The position numbers and the translations under genes were made by a program. Below, piece after piece: positions 31,140 through 41,262 of a stretch of DNA of 64,000 bases. The stretch's first letter is position 1; each line of letters starts with the position of its first letter. Source of the DNA: Hyposmocoma kahamanoa. Its lineage: Eukaryota > Arthropoda > Insecta > Lepidoptera > Cosmopterigidae. The stretch lies in contig NW_020654229.1 of assembly GCF_003589595.1 (NCBI RefSeq), forward strand, positions 5,176,987 to 5,240,986, written 5' to 3'. The notes under the pieces were generated by a model. It searched no databases. It worked only from the letters and a program-made list of their open reading frames with translations, and had not been told where the DNA came from.

Positions 31140-31167
31140 ATTTATGGCCTATGGGGGAATCACAGTG
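31140..31167 (-). repeat. Transib right terminal inverted repeat
   Basis: Reading inwards, CACTGTG is followed by a 14-nt spacer and then CATAAAT. This is the end upstream of the transposase gene. Confidence 0.8.
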
Positions 31168-31345
31168 CAGCGGTCCCAGGTTGGATTCCCGGGCCGGGAG
31201 AAGTATCTGTATGGCCTACATTAATTTCTCTCGTGAGTTTGGGTGTAATTTGTGGTTGTCTATGTGTGTGCCCATGACTCTCGCGACACAGGGTTTCCCT
31301 AGTGCTGGACTATGTTGAGTATATGCGTTATTTTTATTATTATGT
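31168..31345 (+). repeat. SINE A, 3' fragment right of Transib
   Basis: CAGCGGTCCCAGGTTGGATT, then ATTTCTCTCGTGAGTTTGGG to TGAGTATATGCGTTATTTTT continue the SINE broken at 28260. Rejoined across the transposon with one CAGCG, the SINE is continuous. Confidence 0.9.
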
Positions 31346-31369
31346 GGAACAATAAATTTTGCATGCTTT

Positions 31370-31680
31370 TTTTTATAACATCAAGTGACGGGACGAACAA
31401 GTCATGCGCCTGATAGTAAGGTACACGCCTGTCCATGACAATTACAGTGCCACTCAGAGCTTTAAATTGCAAGATCTGAGGGGCACTGCCGCTGCGCCCG
31501 TCACCCCTGAGACGTAAGTTGACAAGTCCCATGTGCCTGTAATTTCACCAGCACTCTTACCCTTCTAAACCGGAACACAGTAATCCTGACATTACTGCTT
31601 GGCGGCTGAAATAGATAAGGTGGCAGTACTTCCCTGGACGAACTCTTTCACAAGAAGCTCTACTGCTACTAAATTCTATA
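31370..31680 (-). repeat. Family C repeat, full length
   Basis: It runs from the T-run/ATAACATCAAGTGACGGGACG end to AGAAGCTCTACTGCTAC, about 305 bp, one of the best copies for defining the family. Confidence 0.85.
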
Positions 31681-31848
31681 TATATTGGCTGAATAGATGA
31701 ACCATAGTGTAACAAGTACCATCTTGTAAACCTATTTAACGCAAATAAACTCCTCATTTAATTTCATTTGGCGCCTGTTCTTGTTGTCATTTATTGTTTC
31801 TGTTTTGGTTCTTGGTTTTCGTTGTTTTATAATAAACTGTAACTAGGT

Positions 31849-32134
31849 CATTGACTTACAATTATATGGACATCGGGTCCGCGCTAAAAAGTGTCCGAAC
31901 TTATAGGGCGTTAAAATCGTATACATAGCGTCATTCACGCTTTAGTCTTAGTTTGTTCGACTGACAGCGAAGCAAGCAAAATTAGACAGTACTGCGATGA
32001 CATTACAATTTAAATTCAACGTTTTAGCTTTTACATATTCCTTTACATGTCACTACGTTTAAATAGGTTGACTTGGGACATTTTTTTCGTGGTTTTTGTA
32101 TTAGACTCGTCGTCCATTTATTTGTAAGTCAATG
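31849..32134 (-). mobile_element. hAT-N1 MITE, copy 2, 8-bp duplication AACTAGGT
   Basis: CATTGACTTACAATTATATG at one end, TTATTTGTAAGTCAATG at the other; AACTAGGT at 31841-31848 and 32135-32142. Confidence 0.9.
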
Positions 32135-32324
32135 AACTAGGTACATTTACTTGGTCTTGCTCAATCTTTGATAGCACCCACCCAGACCCATTGATACAGG
32201 CCGCTACAACTAATAATAGCAATGGGATATCGTCACTCCTGTCTCCCACCTAGGTAGCCAGAAACTATGGACCTGCACCTGCTACGCTGACAAACCTCCT
32301 TCGCCTTCTCTACTCTCATCAGTC

Positions 32325-32600
32325 TGTTTTGTAATTAGATGTTTTGCTGTTTTTCCCTACACCACCGAATGGAACAGCACGCCATTGTTAGAGATATTAT
32401 CTTTATTACAATAAATACAGAATATTTTTTAAATATACGGAGACTAACACACGGGTCAGTTGATGGCGCTGTACTATTTCAGCTTTCTAATTTGTAATTT
32501 CAGTGCAAACGAGATTTGATATTAATGAGTATCACTGATGAGTTACCAGGAATGTATAGTCCTTATTTCGTCTCTACTTCTGATTATATACTCGATGATC
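32325..32600 (+). repeat. hAT-N2 MITE, right half
   Basis: GTTTTGTAATTAGATGTTTT through GAGACTAACACACGGGTC to GATTATATACTCGATGA; the left half is missing. Confidence 0.75.
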
Positions 32601-32744
32601 TCGTTATGCGTGCCAATTTGTTTATTTGTTTCTAGGTACTTCGACCGGGCCTTTTTTAAGTATATCCCTAATCTACGTTATTTATGACACGAGTGCAGAA
32701 GTGTCTTTTCGTGTAAATTCGATATCTATAACGTTTTTATAAAA
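32601..32744. other. Unassigned stretch
   Basis: Nothing was recognised. Confidence 0.3.
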
Positions 32745-33000
32745 AAAAAGACCTTGAAAGTTCGCGGTATTACATCTATTTGCCAAGTTTTATTGAAATC
32801 GGTTACCGGAAAGTGCGCGAAACCGGATACATCCCCTAGTTTGTCACCCTTATATAAATAGAAATATTTTCTTTAAATTTAAATGGGACCAACACTGAAG
32901 TTCTTACCTAAGAAAAAAGAATCAACAAAAACGGTTTACAAATCGGAGTAAGCGCGTAACATGCAAAACAAAAAGGTAGACGAATTGAAGTCGGTTAAAT
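32745..33000 (-). repeat. Family E repeat
   Basis: ACCTTGAAAGTTCGCGG through GGTTACCGGAAAGTGCGCG to GAATTGAAGTCGGTTAAA. Confidence 0.75.
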
Positions 33001-33244
33001 GCGTTGATGAGAGACCTGCAGATCGACCGAACATCCCTAGGTGTTATAAATTATATATTAAGCAATCCCCACACGAAACAGGCCAAAAGACTGTTACTAT
33101 TTGTTGAATCGGCTCTCTAACAGCGCCGCCCAGATATGTAAGCTATAGTTTAGGGTACGATGGAACTGGCATATACATTGTATAAAAGTTCCTAAATAAA
33201 TAAAGATAAAAAAAAGTCGGTTAAAGAATGGTTTCGCATGACAA

Positions 33245-33430
33245 TTTAATTTCTAATTTACAATGAGCTTTTCGGTGAAGAAAAACATCGTTATTAAACC
33301 TGCGACTGCGGTGAAGAGGGTGTCAAGTCCCCAACCCGCATTAGGCTTGCGTTACGAACTATGGCTTAAACCTTGAGAGGAAACCCGTGACCAGCAATGG
33401 AACGTATCAATAGGGTTGATGATTACGATT
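33245..33430 (+). repeat. SINE G, 5'-truncated
   Basis: TTCGGTGAAGAAAAACATCG, GAGGAAACCCGTGACCAGCA and GTATCAATAGGGTTGATGAT form the SINE G body and tail; the tRNA-like head is absent. Confidence 0.6.
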
Positions 33431-34244
33431 TCTGCAGTGAAGTCTGGGTTTCACGGGTATTGCGAATTATGTTTATGCATTTTTTCTTTTCTCAACATTG
33501 CCAAAGTGAAAACCTTTAAACGTAATAGATAGCAATTTATATTTAGCAAAAAATAAAACCCGATAACTTACACAAGTAAAAGAACTTTTGATAGCAAAAA
33601 CACGATAAAACACTTCACGAAAGAGAAAAATAAATATATAAACAACACAATCACGAACACCAAAATTAATATTATAATGAAATAAAAATATTCCACAAGA
33701 CCGGTACACTTTCGCAAAATGAGCGTTCGAAATTCGAATCGACGACGTGCGCAAGAGCCGGGGTCTGCGATCGGACTGAGGTATCAGAAGGCGCAGGTGT
33801 TTTTTTATGAGATTGATCATTGGTGGAGCGTGTTATGCCATAGTTTAATAACTACCAGTCGATTGAGTATTTTTTGTAGCGGGCGCGTCTAGCCTTTTCT
33901 TTTTTATTTATTATACATACTAACCGACTTGAAAAAAGGATATGTCGCGTCCAGGCTCCATATATTACCAGACTGACAGGAATTCGAAATTAGAGTAATT
34001 AGACCGACTTTCTTTTGGACAAAAGACGACGATGGCAGGCTTGACTGAACCTACGACGCGAGCAGACGACTTCTCCTAACTTAATTGTACAGACAGACCG
34101 TACAGGAGGAGATTTTCAAGTCGACTGTACTTTCCTGGACGAACTTTTTCACGAGGAGGTCTACAGCATTCTGGGCATCCACTCAAATTGAATAATCTAC
34201 GAACGGATACACTTATTAAGTATTATTTTCGTTATTAACTGACT
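33431..34244. other. Unassigned, with a family C head fragment
   Basis: A 115-codon minus ORF at 33473-33820 has no recognised match. At about 34122-34165 a family C head fragment (TTTCCTGGACGAACTTTTTC) occurs, followed by the same sequence as at 58300-58430. Confidence 0.4.
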
Positions 34245-34500
34245 TCCATAAAGGACGAGGTTGTCAATTCGACAGTACTTTTTTGTGTGTATGTTACGCG
34301 ATAACTCAGACATTTGTGAACTGATTTCGATGATTCTTTTTTTGTTGGAAAGGGGGTACCTCAGTATGGGTTCCATTCAAATTTGAAGAAAATATTCCTC
34401 CTCTAAGGGTGCCAAATTAGGAGATCCGGTTTCGCGCACTTTCCGGTAACCGATTTCAATAAAACTTTGCAAATAGATGTAATTCCACAAAATATGGAAG
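34245..34500 (+). repeat. Family E repeat
   Basis: ACTGACTTCCATAAAGGACG through TTGGAAAGGGGGTACCTCAG to GATGTAATTCCAC. Confidence 0.7.
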
Positions 34501-34621
34501 TTCTTCTTAAAGTTATTATGGTCAAAACAAAGTGTTCAAGTCCTGTGTTATAACTCCGTAAAATTCAACATTTAGTAATATAGTTTTCCGCAAAATAACA
34601 CTTGAATCTATAAATAATTAA

Positions 34622-34775
34622 GTAGCAGAAGAGCTTTTTGTGTAATAGTTTGTCCAGGGAAGTACTCCCACCTTACCTATTTCCACCGCCAAGCAGTAAT
34701 GTGAGTACTACTGGCTCCTGATTTTGAAGGGTGAGGGAGCTGGTTAAGTTACAGGCACATGAGACTTATCAATTA
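34622..34775 (+). repeat. Family C repeat, 5' half
   Basis: GTAGCAGAAGAGCTTTTTGT to GGCACATGAGACTTATCAA; it ends where SINE A begins. Confidence 0.75.
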
Positions 34776-34945
34776 GCTGCCTCCGTGGCCGAACGGTTGC
34801 CATGCGGGACTGCCACGCAGAGAACGCAGGTTCGATTTTCGGGCCAGGAGAAATATTAGTATGACCTACATTTATTTCTCTCGTAAGGCACCCGCGACAC
34901 AGGGTTTCCCTAGTGCGGGGCTATGTTGAATGTGTGACTCCTCAT
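34776..34945 (+). repeat. SINE A with internal deletion
   Basis: CTGCCTCCGTGGCCGAACGG, GGTTCGATTTTCGGGCC, then TCTCTCGTAAGGCACCCGCG skips the GTTTGGGTGTAATTTGTGG block. Confidence 0.8.
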
Positions 34946-35397
34946 CAGTGTACAGCAGCTACCTTGTGTTTGGGCTCGTATGATTCGATTTGACGAGGTC
35001 TTCTATAGGCGTTTCAGTTAAGTTTGCTTCAAACTTTTTAAGGTCTGTTTTCTGTGGTGGTAGGTAACATGCATATCCAAAACAGTTGCAGTGCCACTCA
35101 GAGCTTTAAATCGCAAAAATCTTAGGGGTACTACCACTGCGCCACAAGAACTTGAACGTTACAAAAATTCCCGAGCCCGAAAAGCTCCCGCTACCGCCTG
35201 TGTGTGGCCAGAGCATTAAATCAATGTATGACTTTGTAGACTTGTCAAGAACAGCCACTTTAGTTTTTTGTTTTTGTTTAATATACCTACAGTTTTGCGG
35301 TTAACCTGCGAATGAGTTTTAGTGTCAACAAAAAATATTGACAAATTAACCACGAAAACGTGATTTTTAAATTTTAACATATTACCATTTCTGTTTT
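34946..35397 (-). repeat. Mostly unassigned; family C fragment
   Basis: A minus-strand family C piece (GTTGCAGTGCCACTCAGAGC to CACTGCGCC) lies at 35085-35142; elsewhere nothing was recognised. Confidence 0.5.
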
Positions 35398-35640
35398 TTA
35401 ACCGGCTTCAAAAAAGGAGGAGGTTCCCAATTCGACTGTATGTTTTTCTGTATGTGTATTACGCGATAACTCCGATAAAATTTCTGAACCGAATTTGACG
35501 AGTCTTTTTTTGTTGGAAAGAGGTGCCTTAGAAGTGGTCCCATTTAAATTTGAAGAAAATATCCCACTTCTGACGGTGGCAAACTAGGGGATGAATGGCT
35601 TTTGAGATCGGTTTACTTAGTACTCCGTACTGAGATTATT
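35398..35640 (+). repeat. Family E repeat, shortened
   Basis: AACCGGCTTCAAAAAAGGAG through TTGGAAAGAGGTGCC to GAGATCGGTTTACTTAGTAC, with the GCGCACTTTCCGG block deleted. Confidence 0.75.
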
Positions 35641-35788
35641 GTCTCTAGCTTTTGCACACGGCAAGTTCGCGACTTTGATTTTCCACCCCGGTCTCGTGTA
35701 ACTTTTATTTGAACTGGTACCTCTCTGCTAACTTCATTAACGCGTGTAAATAAATGTAGATGTAGCCGATTGATGTCGTGCTAGCAAA

Positions 35789-36213
35789 ATGGATAAACCA
35801 TGTGAATGGCCAAACCATGTGACCATGTCGCCGTGAGCAGTGATGGGCTGACAAGGAGTTCAAGAAAGCCCACATGGGCATTAGGTGGAAGGCTAGCCCC
35901 TTCGGTGGTGCATCTCACGCTGAGGGCATCGTCTTGGAGAAAGTTGGTGTGGAAGCCAGGCAGCCTAAGTCTGCCATCCGCAAGTGTGTATGTGTCCAAT
36001 TTATAAAAAAATGGCAAGAAGGTGACCGCATTCGTGGCATGTGACGGTTGTCTCAACTATATTGAGGAGAACGGTGAGGTTCTAGTTGCGGGATTCGGTC
36101 GTAAAGGTCACGCTGTTGGTGACATTCCTTGAGTCAGGTTTAAGGTTGTCAAAGTTGCCAACGTCTCGCTCCTAGTCCTGTACAAAGAAAAGAAGGAGAG
36201 ACCAAGATCATAA
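35789..36213 (+). pseudogene. RpS23: Ribosomal protein S23 (uS12) processed pseudogene
   Basis: The source protein is the decoding-centre protein of the cytosolic small subunit. The intronless copy reads MDKP at 35789, then (frame-shifted after losing part of the N-terminus) [42 protein letters not shown], and after another frameshift at an A-run (about 36006) [37 protein letters not shown], and VKVANVSLLVLYKEKKERPR-S-stop at 36211-36213. That is nearly the whole of a protein of about 143 residues. Two in-frame stops, two frameshifts, an N-terminal deletion and loss of introns make it a retrocopy. The segment after the stop (to about 36330) is probably the copied 3' untranslated region. Confidence 0.93.
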
Positions 36214-36383
36214 ACTGGCATTGTGATAAGAGACCTGCTGTTTATAAGTATAAATTTAAAAAAGTGCATAAATGTAAGCATAAAATTGAACACTTAAAAG
36301 TATTTCCTAAATAATTAAAATAAACGACACCGGCATTGGGTAGAGCCAAGTTGGAAGACAGCGAATAAAAATATGTTGCCACC

Positions 36384-36683
36384 CATTGACTTACAAATAA
36401 ATGGACGACGGGTCTAATACAAAAACCACGAAAAAAATGTCCCAAGTCAACCTATTTAAACGTAGTGACATGTAAAGGAATATGAAAAAGTTGAAAAAAA
36501 AAAGCTAAAACGTTGAATTTAAATTGTAATGTCGTCGCAGTACTGTCTAATTTTGCTTGCTTCGCTGTCAGTCGAACAAACGAAGACTAAAGCGTGAATG
36601 ACGCTCTGTATACGATTTTAACGCCCTATAAGTTCGGACACTTTTTAACGCGGACCCGACGTCCATATAATTGTAAGTCAATG
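36384..36683 (+). mobile_element. hAT-N1 MITE, copy 3, 8-bp duplication TTGCCACC
   Basis: CATTGACTTACAAATAAATG to ATTGTAAGTCAATG; TTGCCACC at 36376-36383 and 36684-36691. Confidence 0.9.
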
Positions 36684-36691
36684 TTGCCACC

Positions 36692-37254
36692 ACAATAAAC
36701 TCTAATTATTGCCAATAACAATTCTACTGTTTTCACTGTATGTTTATAAATTAATTAAACATGAAGATTTTAAATCGCAAAAATCCGACACTGACATTGC
36801 TACTTTCACCAAAGACATAAGCTGACAAGTATCAAGTGCCTTTATTTATTTAGTTATCAAACTTTGTTTACTAGGACATATAATGGTACAAAAGGCGGAC
36901 TTAATGCTGACAGCATTCTCTACCAGTTAAACTTTGAATAAATTATATTAATGATATAATAACAACATGGATGTAATAAATTTATAATCATATATACAGG
37001 GCGTCTCACGCCTATGCCACACGGAGGGAAGGAGAGCACCTTAAATACCCTAAAAAGGAAATTTCCTTTAATTTCCTTTAGTAAAATTTTACTGAAATAA
37101 GACTTGATTTTGATTTAAAAATTTTTAAAAAAATCACCTGTTTGAACCGGGAATCGAAGCCGGCAAATGTGAAAAAAAAAACCTGTGATTTTACTATATT
37201 GATCGAATGCCTCAATCATAAGGATTGTTTTCTTCTAAATAATAACTTATTTAT
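36692..37254. other. Unassigned stretch
   Basis: A short family C scrap (AAATCGCAAAAATCCGACAC, CATAAGCTGACAAGTATC) lies at about 36772-36840. GGGCGTCTCACGCCTATGCC at 36998 resembles the start of the LINE segment at 5996. No gene was seen. Confidence 0.35.
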
Positions 37255-37442
37255 TTATAATAATAAAGCATACATTCAATATAGCCCCGCACTAGGGAAT
37301 ACCTGTGTCGCGGGTACCACGGACCACACATAGACAACCACAAATTACACCCAAAGTCACGAGAGAAATAAATGTAGGACATACAAATATTTTTCCCGGC
37401 CCGGGAATCGAACCTGGGGCGGTTCGGTCACGGGGGCAGTTA
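37255..37442 (-). repeat. SINE A, nearly full length
   Basis: TATAGCCCCGCACTAGGGAA, CACAAATTACACCCAAAGTC and CCCGGGAATCGAACCTGGG in minus orientation; a deletion removes part of the tRNA-like head. Confidence 0.8.
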
Positions 37443-37574
37443 ATTAAATAACGTAGCATCTTAAGAGTAAGACGATAAAAAAATATTTAATTTGATATTT
37501 TGTTAACAACTCATTTCATTACACGACCCGAAACGTTGATTTGTTTGAAAAATCAAATTTACGCCATTTTGATC

Positions 37575-37810
37575 CGAAATAATCAGTACAGAATACTAAA
37601 AAACCAACTTTAAAAGTTCATTCATCCCCTAGTTTGCCACCCTTAGAGGTGAAATATTTTCTTCATATTTAAAAAGGACCACGACTGAGGTATCGTCTTC
37701 CCAAGAAAAAAAGAATCATCAGAATCTGTTCTCAAAAGAGTTCCCGCGAAAAAAAAAACATACAGTCGAATTGGGAACCTTCTCCTTTTTTTGAAGTCGG
37801 CTAAAATAGT
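37575..37810 (-). repeat. Family E repeat
   Basis: ACCAACTTTAAAAGTTCATT through CTTAGAGGTGAAATATTTTC to TTTTGAAGTCGGCTAAAA. Confidence 0.75.
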
Positions 37811-38261
37811 TTTCTTTCCTAAACATGACTTGCTCAAAATTTCACATTAACTACGGGTAATGAGTAAGTTTTCATACGAAATTTACTGATAATCTGCTTC
37901 CGGACCACTTTTCTTTATCTATTTTTATTATTTATTCTAAAAGTTTGGGCAACACAATGACTGTGTAACAGGAAAAACTTGACGAGACACGATTTGTCCA
38001 TTTTTTCATAACTAAGCTTTTTAGTGGAAATCTTATCTAATAACATTGCAAGGGCTTATTGTACCTTGTTCATTAATATACATGCATTAAAGTCTAGTTT
38101 CGGCCATATTTAATAAATTATGACGTCATGTATCTTATGATATTTCTACAGTTATTGCCAATGTAGACCACATCATTTATCTATATTGCTAGATTCTGTA
38201 GAACTGGCAGCATTTAGAATATACTTAAGTAAATTAAAATTACTTAGATGAGATAAACTGT
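37811..38261. other. Unassigned AT-rich stretch
   Basis: Nothing was recognised. Confidence 0.35.
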
Positions 38262-38358
38262 TACCATGCTGCTCTGCCACGCAGAGGTCCCGGGTTCAAT
38301 TCCCGGGCCGGAAGAAATATTTCGTATGGCCTACATTTATTTCTCTCATGAGTTTGAA
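38262..38358 (+). repeat. SINE A, truncated at both ends
   Basis: GTTACCATGCTGCTCTGCCA, B box GGTTCAATTCC and ATTTCTCTCATGAGTTTG. Confidence 0.75.
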
Positions 38359-38477
38359 ATTGCCAAAAAGTGATTAAAAACTTTGATGAAAGAATCGACA
38401 TCTGTAACTGTCGTGGTGGAAATTTATCAGATATCATTTTTCATTTACTTAGACACACATTTTTCATTTATTTATTT

Positions 38478-38690
38478 AGACTGCCTCAGTGGCCGAACGG
38501 TTACCATGCCGGACTGCCACGCAGAGGTCCCAGGTTCGATTCCCGGGCCGGGAGAAATATTATATGGCCTACATTTATTTCTCTCGTGAGTTTGGGTGTA
38601 ATTTGTGGTTGTCTATGTGTGTGTCCATAGCACCCGCGACACAGGGTTTCCCTAGTGCTGGGCTATGTTGAGTATGTGCGTCATTTATAA
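38478..38690 (+). repeat. SINE A, full length
   Basis: GACTGCCTCAGTGGCCGAAC, GGTTCGATTCCCGGGCC to TGAGTATGTGCGTCATTTAT. CATTTAT repeats on both sides may be a short duplication. Three overlapping ORFs here are artefacts. Confidence 0.85.
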
Positions 38691-39487
38691 TTGCCAGATC
38701 TTACTTTTTTTAATATAAACAAACATTTTTATCATTGTCATCTAAATTTATTGTTTTATTTTGATTTACAAAACCAAAAGAAAGTTCTTGTTGAAAAACC
38801 CTATATATAAAGTAAGTGTATGAAGTATATGGGTCATAGTTGTATGATTTGAATGAATTTATATATAAATAACATTCAGTTAATTACTAATGGTTTCAAG
38901 AAGTATTGCCTAGACGCTAGTGACCACATTCATATCGCAGATAAGTTTGTGATTCTTTGTCAATGAATGTAAGGCGGCACCTTTTATGTATGACTAGAAC
39001 ATGTAACATCATGATAAAATTTATCATTGTTGCTATGACCACTCTTTACTAAGAAATACTAGTTTTATTGTTTCCTGAATGATTCGTTAACTAGTAGAGC
39101 TGTTGAAAATTTTTTGAACTTATAAATCTATACAACCTCAAATGGCTTTGGTTGGTTTCGCATAACAGTGAAAGTGTTTGAAACAATCGCTTTGGAAACA
39201 ATTTATAGTAAAATTGAGGATATATACTGATTAGTATACGGTGTGAAAAGACCGTAGAAGAAGAAAGAACATAAATAAATGTATGGTGACCCTCTGTGCT
39301 GCGCCTTAAGGCATACGAAATATAAAAGTAAGGAACATAAGAATTACATACAATTTATAAAGTTCTTAACTTATATTAGTATGTGTGAAACCACTAATTA
39401 TACCATTACGTTGTCAATATACAAATGAATATTGTGATTCTACAAACTAGAAATATTTTCATTAAAATAATAATTAAAAATATCAAA
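38691..39487. other. Unassigned AT-rich stretch
   Basis: No ORF, tRNA or repeat was recognised. Confidence 0.4.
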
Positions 39488-39895
39488 TTACTTATTAGAA
39501 TTTAAATACTCATCAGTAGAGTAAAATGTTTCATTAACAAGGTATTTAAATATATTTTTTTTAAATGTCCCAATATCCTTAATGTTCTTTGTGTCAGATG
39601 GTAATTTATTATAAATCCTGGCATTTATTACAATAACACTGTTACGTATAAGGGCAGATTTGCCACCTACGCTGTCAAATTTATTAATCCTACAGGCACT
39701 CTTAACATACTTAAAGAATTTTGGTTTGCCTCTGATGAAAACTGCGCTGTTAACTTCATAAAGAGATATTAACGTTAGTAAATGTACATATGTTTCTTAA
39801 AAAAGGCTTACAGCTGTCCGGTCGTTTTGAACCACACATTGCTCTAATACATTTTTTTGCGCTAGGAAGACTGATATGCTGTTAAAACCACAAAC
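39488..39895 (-). pseudogene. LINE ORF2 C-terminus, split by hAT-N2
   Basis: Minus-strand translation gives SISVFLAQKNVLEQCV, one stop, LLTLISLYEVN, a long open stretch, NARIYNKLPSDTKNIKDI, FKKNIFKYLVNETFY and ST-DEYLNSNK-stop (TAA at 39488). This is the typical C-terminal half of CR1/Daphne-like ORF2. The frame is intact over the last 100 codons, so it is younger than most LINE scraps here. The preceding codons (RLVCGF) lie on the far side of the hAT-N2 insertion. Confidence 0.8.
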
Positions 39896-40391
39896 CATCG
39901 AGTATATAACCAGTAATAGACGCGAAATAAGGGCCATATATTCCTGGTAACACATTAACGATACAGCTCTTATAAATATCAACTCCCCTTTGCACTGAAA
40001 TATAGACAGGCCAACTACTGACCTGTGTGTACGTCTCCGTATATACCAAAAAATATTCTGTATTTATTGTAATAAAGATAATATCTCTAACAATGCCGTG
40101 CTGTTCTATTCGGTGGTATAGGAAAAACAGCAAAACATCTAATTACAAAACAAACGGAATCACATTTCATCGGTAATTAAATATTAAGTATATAATTTTG
40201 CAATTTTCGTCCATTATAGCAAAGCTCAAGTTAACTGGTCGATTTGAAGTGAAACAGTTGACGACACCCGTCAATTGTTTCGAACTCGGGCTATCCAATC
40301 GGAGCGCAGTTGTCACAGTAATGATATGGCAGAATAGTTTTCAAACAAATTAAATGACATTTCGTCTCTATTTCTGTTTATATACTCGATG
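39896..40391 (-). mobile_element. hAT-N2 MITE, 8-bp duplication CCACAAAC
   Basis: CATCGAGTATATAACCAG at the left and TATATACTCGATG at the right are inverted. CCACAAAC occurs at 39888-39895 and 40392-40399. It interrupts the LINE ORF2. Confidence 0.9.
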
Positions 40392-40399
40392 CCACAAAC

Positions 40400-40760
40400 T
40401 AACCTCGAAATTTTATAAGACAACCGCTCTATTTAATAAATACTTTACATATGACACCAATGCCTTTTTTTATATTAATTGGACTAAGTAGAACACGTGT
40501 AGTATACGTGTTCTATTTAGTTGAATTTAGTATAATTTAGCTGCAAAAAAAAATACAAAACTCCGATTCAATACCGGAAAAATTTAAATTCTAGTTGTGG
40601 TGGTATCGATTCTTAATGCCGTATACTGTGTTCATTCCGATTAATAAATTCAAGCATTACTTTGGGAAGTCCATGTTAATAAACATGGAAGATGTTCGAC
40701 GCTAATAGTGGACAAGTTGTGGCTAAGAAAAGCTCTAAATCTTTGTGTTAATTTTTTTAT
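40400..40760. other. LINE continuation then unassigned
   Basis: The first about 50 bp may continue the LINE frame (ISRLVCG on the minus strand). A 17-18-bp hairpin around AGAACACGT/ACGTGTTCT lies at about 40485-40528. Confidence 0.4.
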
Positions 40761-40839
40761 TACAATAACAAGTGACGAGAGGAACAAGTCCAGCGCCTAG
40801 TGCTAAGCGACACGCTTACTAGGCGCACGACTAAAGCGA

Positions 40840-41262
40840 CCCGACCCGACCCGCACCCGCTCTCTGTGTGTTTCACGTTTAAGTCCGTGTATTTATATGG
40901 ACGTCAACACGCCGAGAGCGGGCACGTGTGCCCATCCCCCGGCCGTGCGCAGTGTGTTGTCGTCCATACAAAAACAAAGAATTCGGCCCGCCGCGGTCAC
41001 GACCCGACCCGTACCCACTCTCTGTGTATTCACATATTAGACCCGCCGCGGTCCCGACCCGACCCGCACCCACTGTCTGTGTATGTCACGCATTAGACCC
41101 GCCGCGGTCACGACCCGACCCGCGCCCGCTCTCTGTGTATTTCACGCATTAGACCCGCCGCGGTCCCGACGCGATCCTCACCCACTCGCTGTGCATTTCA
41201 CGCATTAGACCCGCCGCGGTTCCGACCCGACCCGCACCCACTATCTGTTTATTTAAGGTATT
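40840..41262 (+). repeat. GC-rich minisatellite, about 56-bp unit
   Basis: Five units starting CCCGCCGCGGTCCCGACCCG lie at 40987, 41042, 41098, 41154 and 41210; a looser unit begins at about 40842. Units contain CTCTGTGTATTTCACG and ACGCATTAGA. The proline/arginine-rich ORFs on both strands are by-products of the repeat. The GC content is far above the surroundings. Confidence 0.85.

Larger units (their letters stand above)
28261..31167 (-). mobile_element. Complete Transib (RAG1-like) DNA transposon, 2907 bp
   Basis: The element lies inside a SINE A. CAGCG is at 28256-28260 and again at 31168-31172: a perfect 5-bp GC-rich duplication, the known signature of the Transib superfamily. Reading inwards, the left end is CACGGTGATTCACGC and the right end CACTGTGATTCCCCC, both with the terminal CACNGTG heptamer also seen in RAG recombination signals. 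Further in, both ends share GGC plus CATAAAT. The element holds one transposase gene on the minus strand and no RAG2-like or other gene. It has both termini, both duplications and a nearly whole gene, so it is a recent insertion by the standards of this window. Confidence 0.95.

Noticed and set aside
28261..31167. Domesticated RAG1-like host gene
   Set aside because: Both termini, target duplications and a nonsense codon mark it as a transposon copy, not a host gene.
28261..31167. RAG2-like partner gene inside the element
   Set aside because: No kelch-like or other second ORF of meaningful size was found between the ends.
33473..33820. 115-codon minus ORF
   Set aside because: Low-complexity aromatic/basic peptide with no recognised domain; a chance ORF is likely in AT-rich DNA.
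40800..41152. Pro/Arg-rich protein genes
   Set aside because: Frames on both strands follow the minisatellite period; no start context or splice support.
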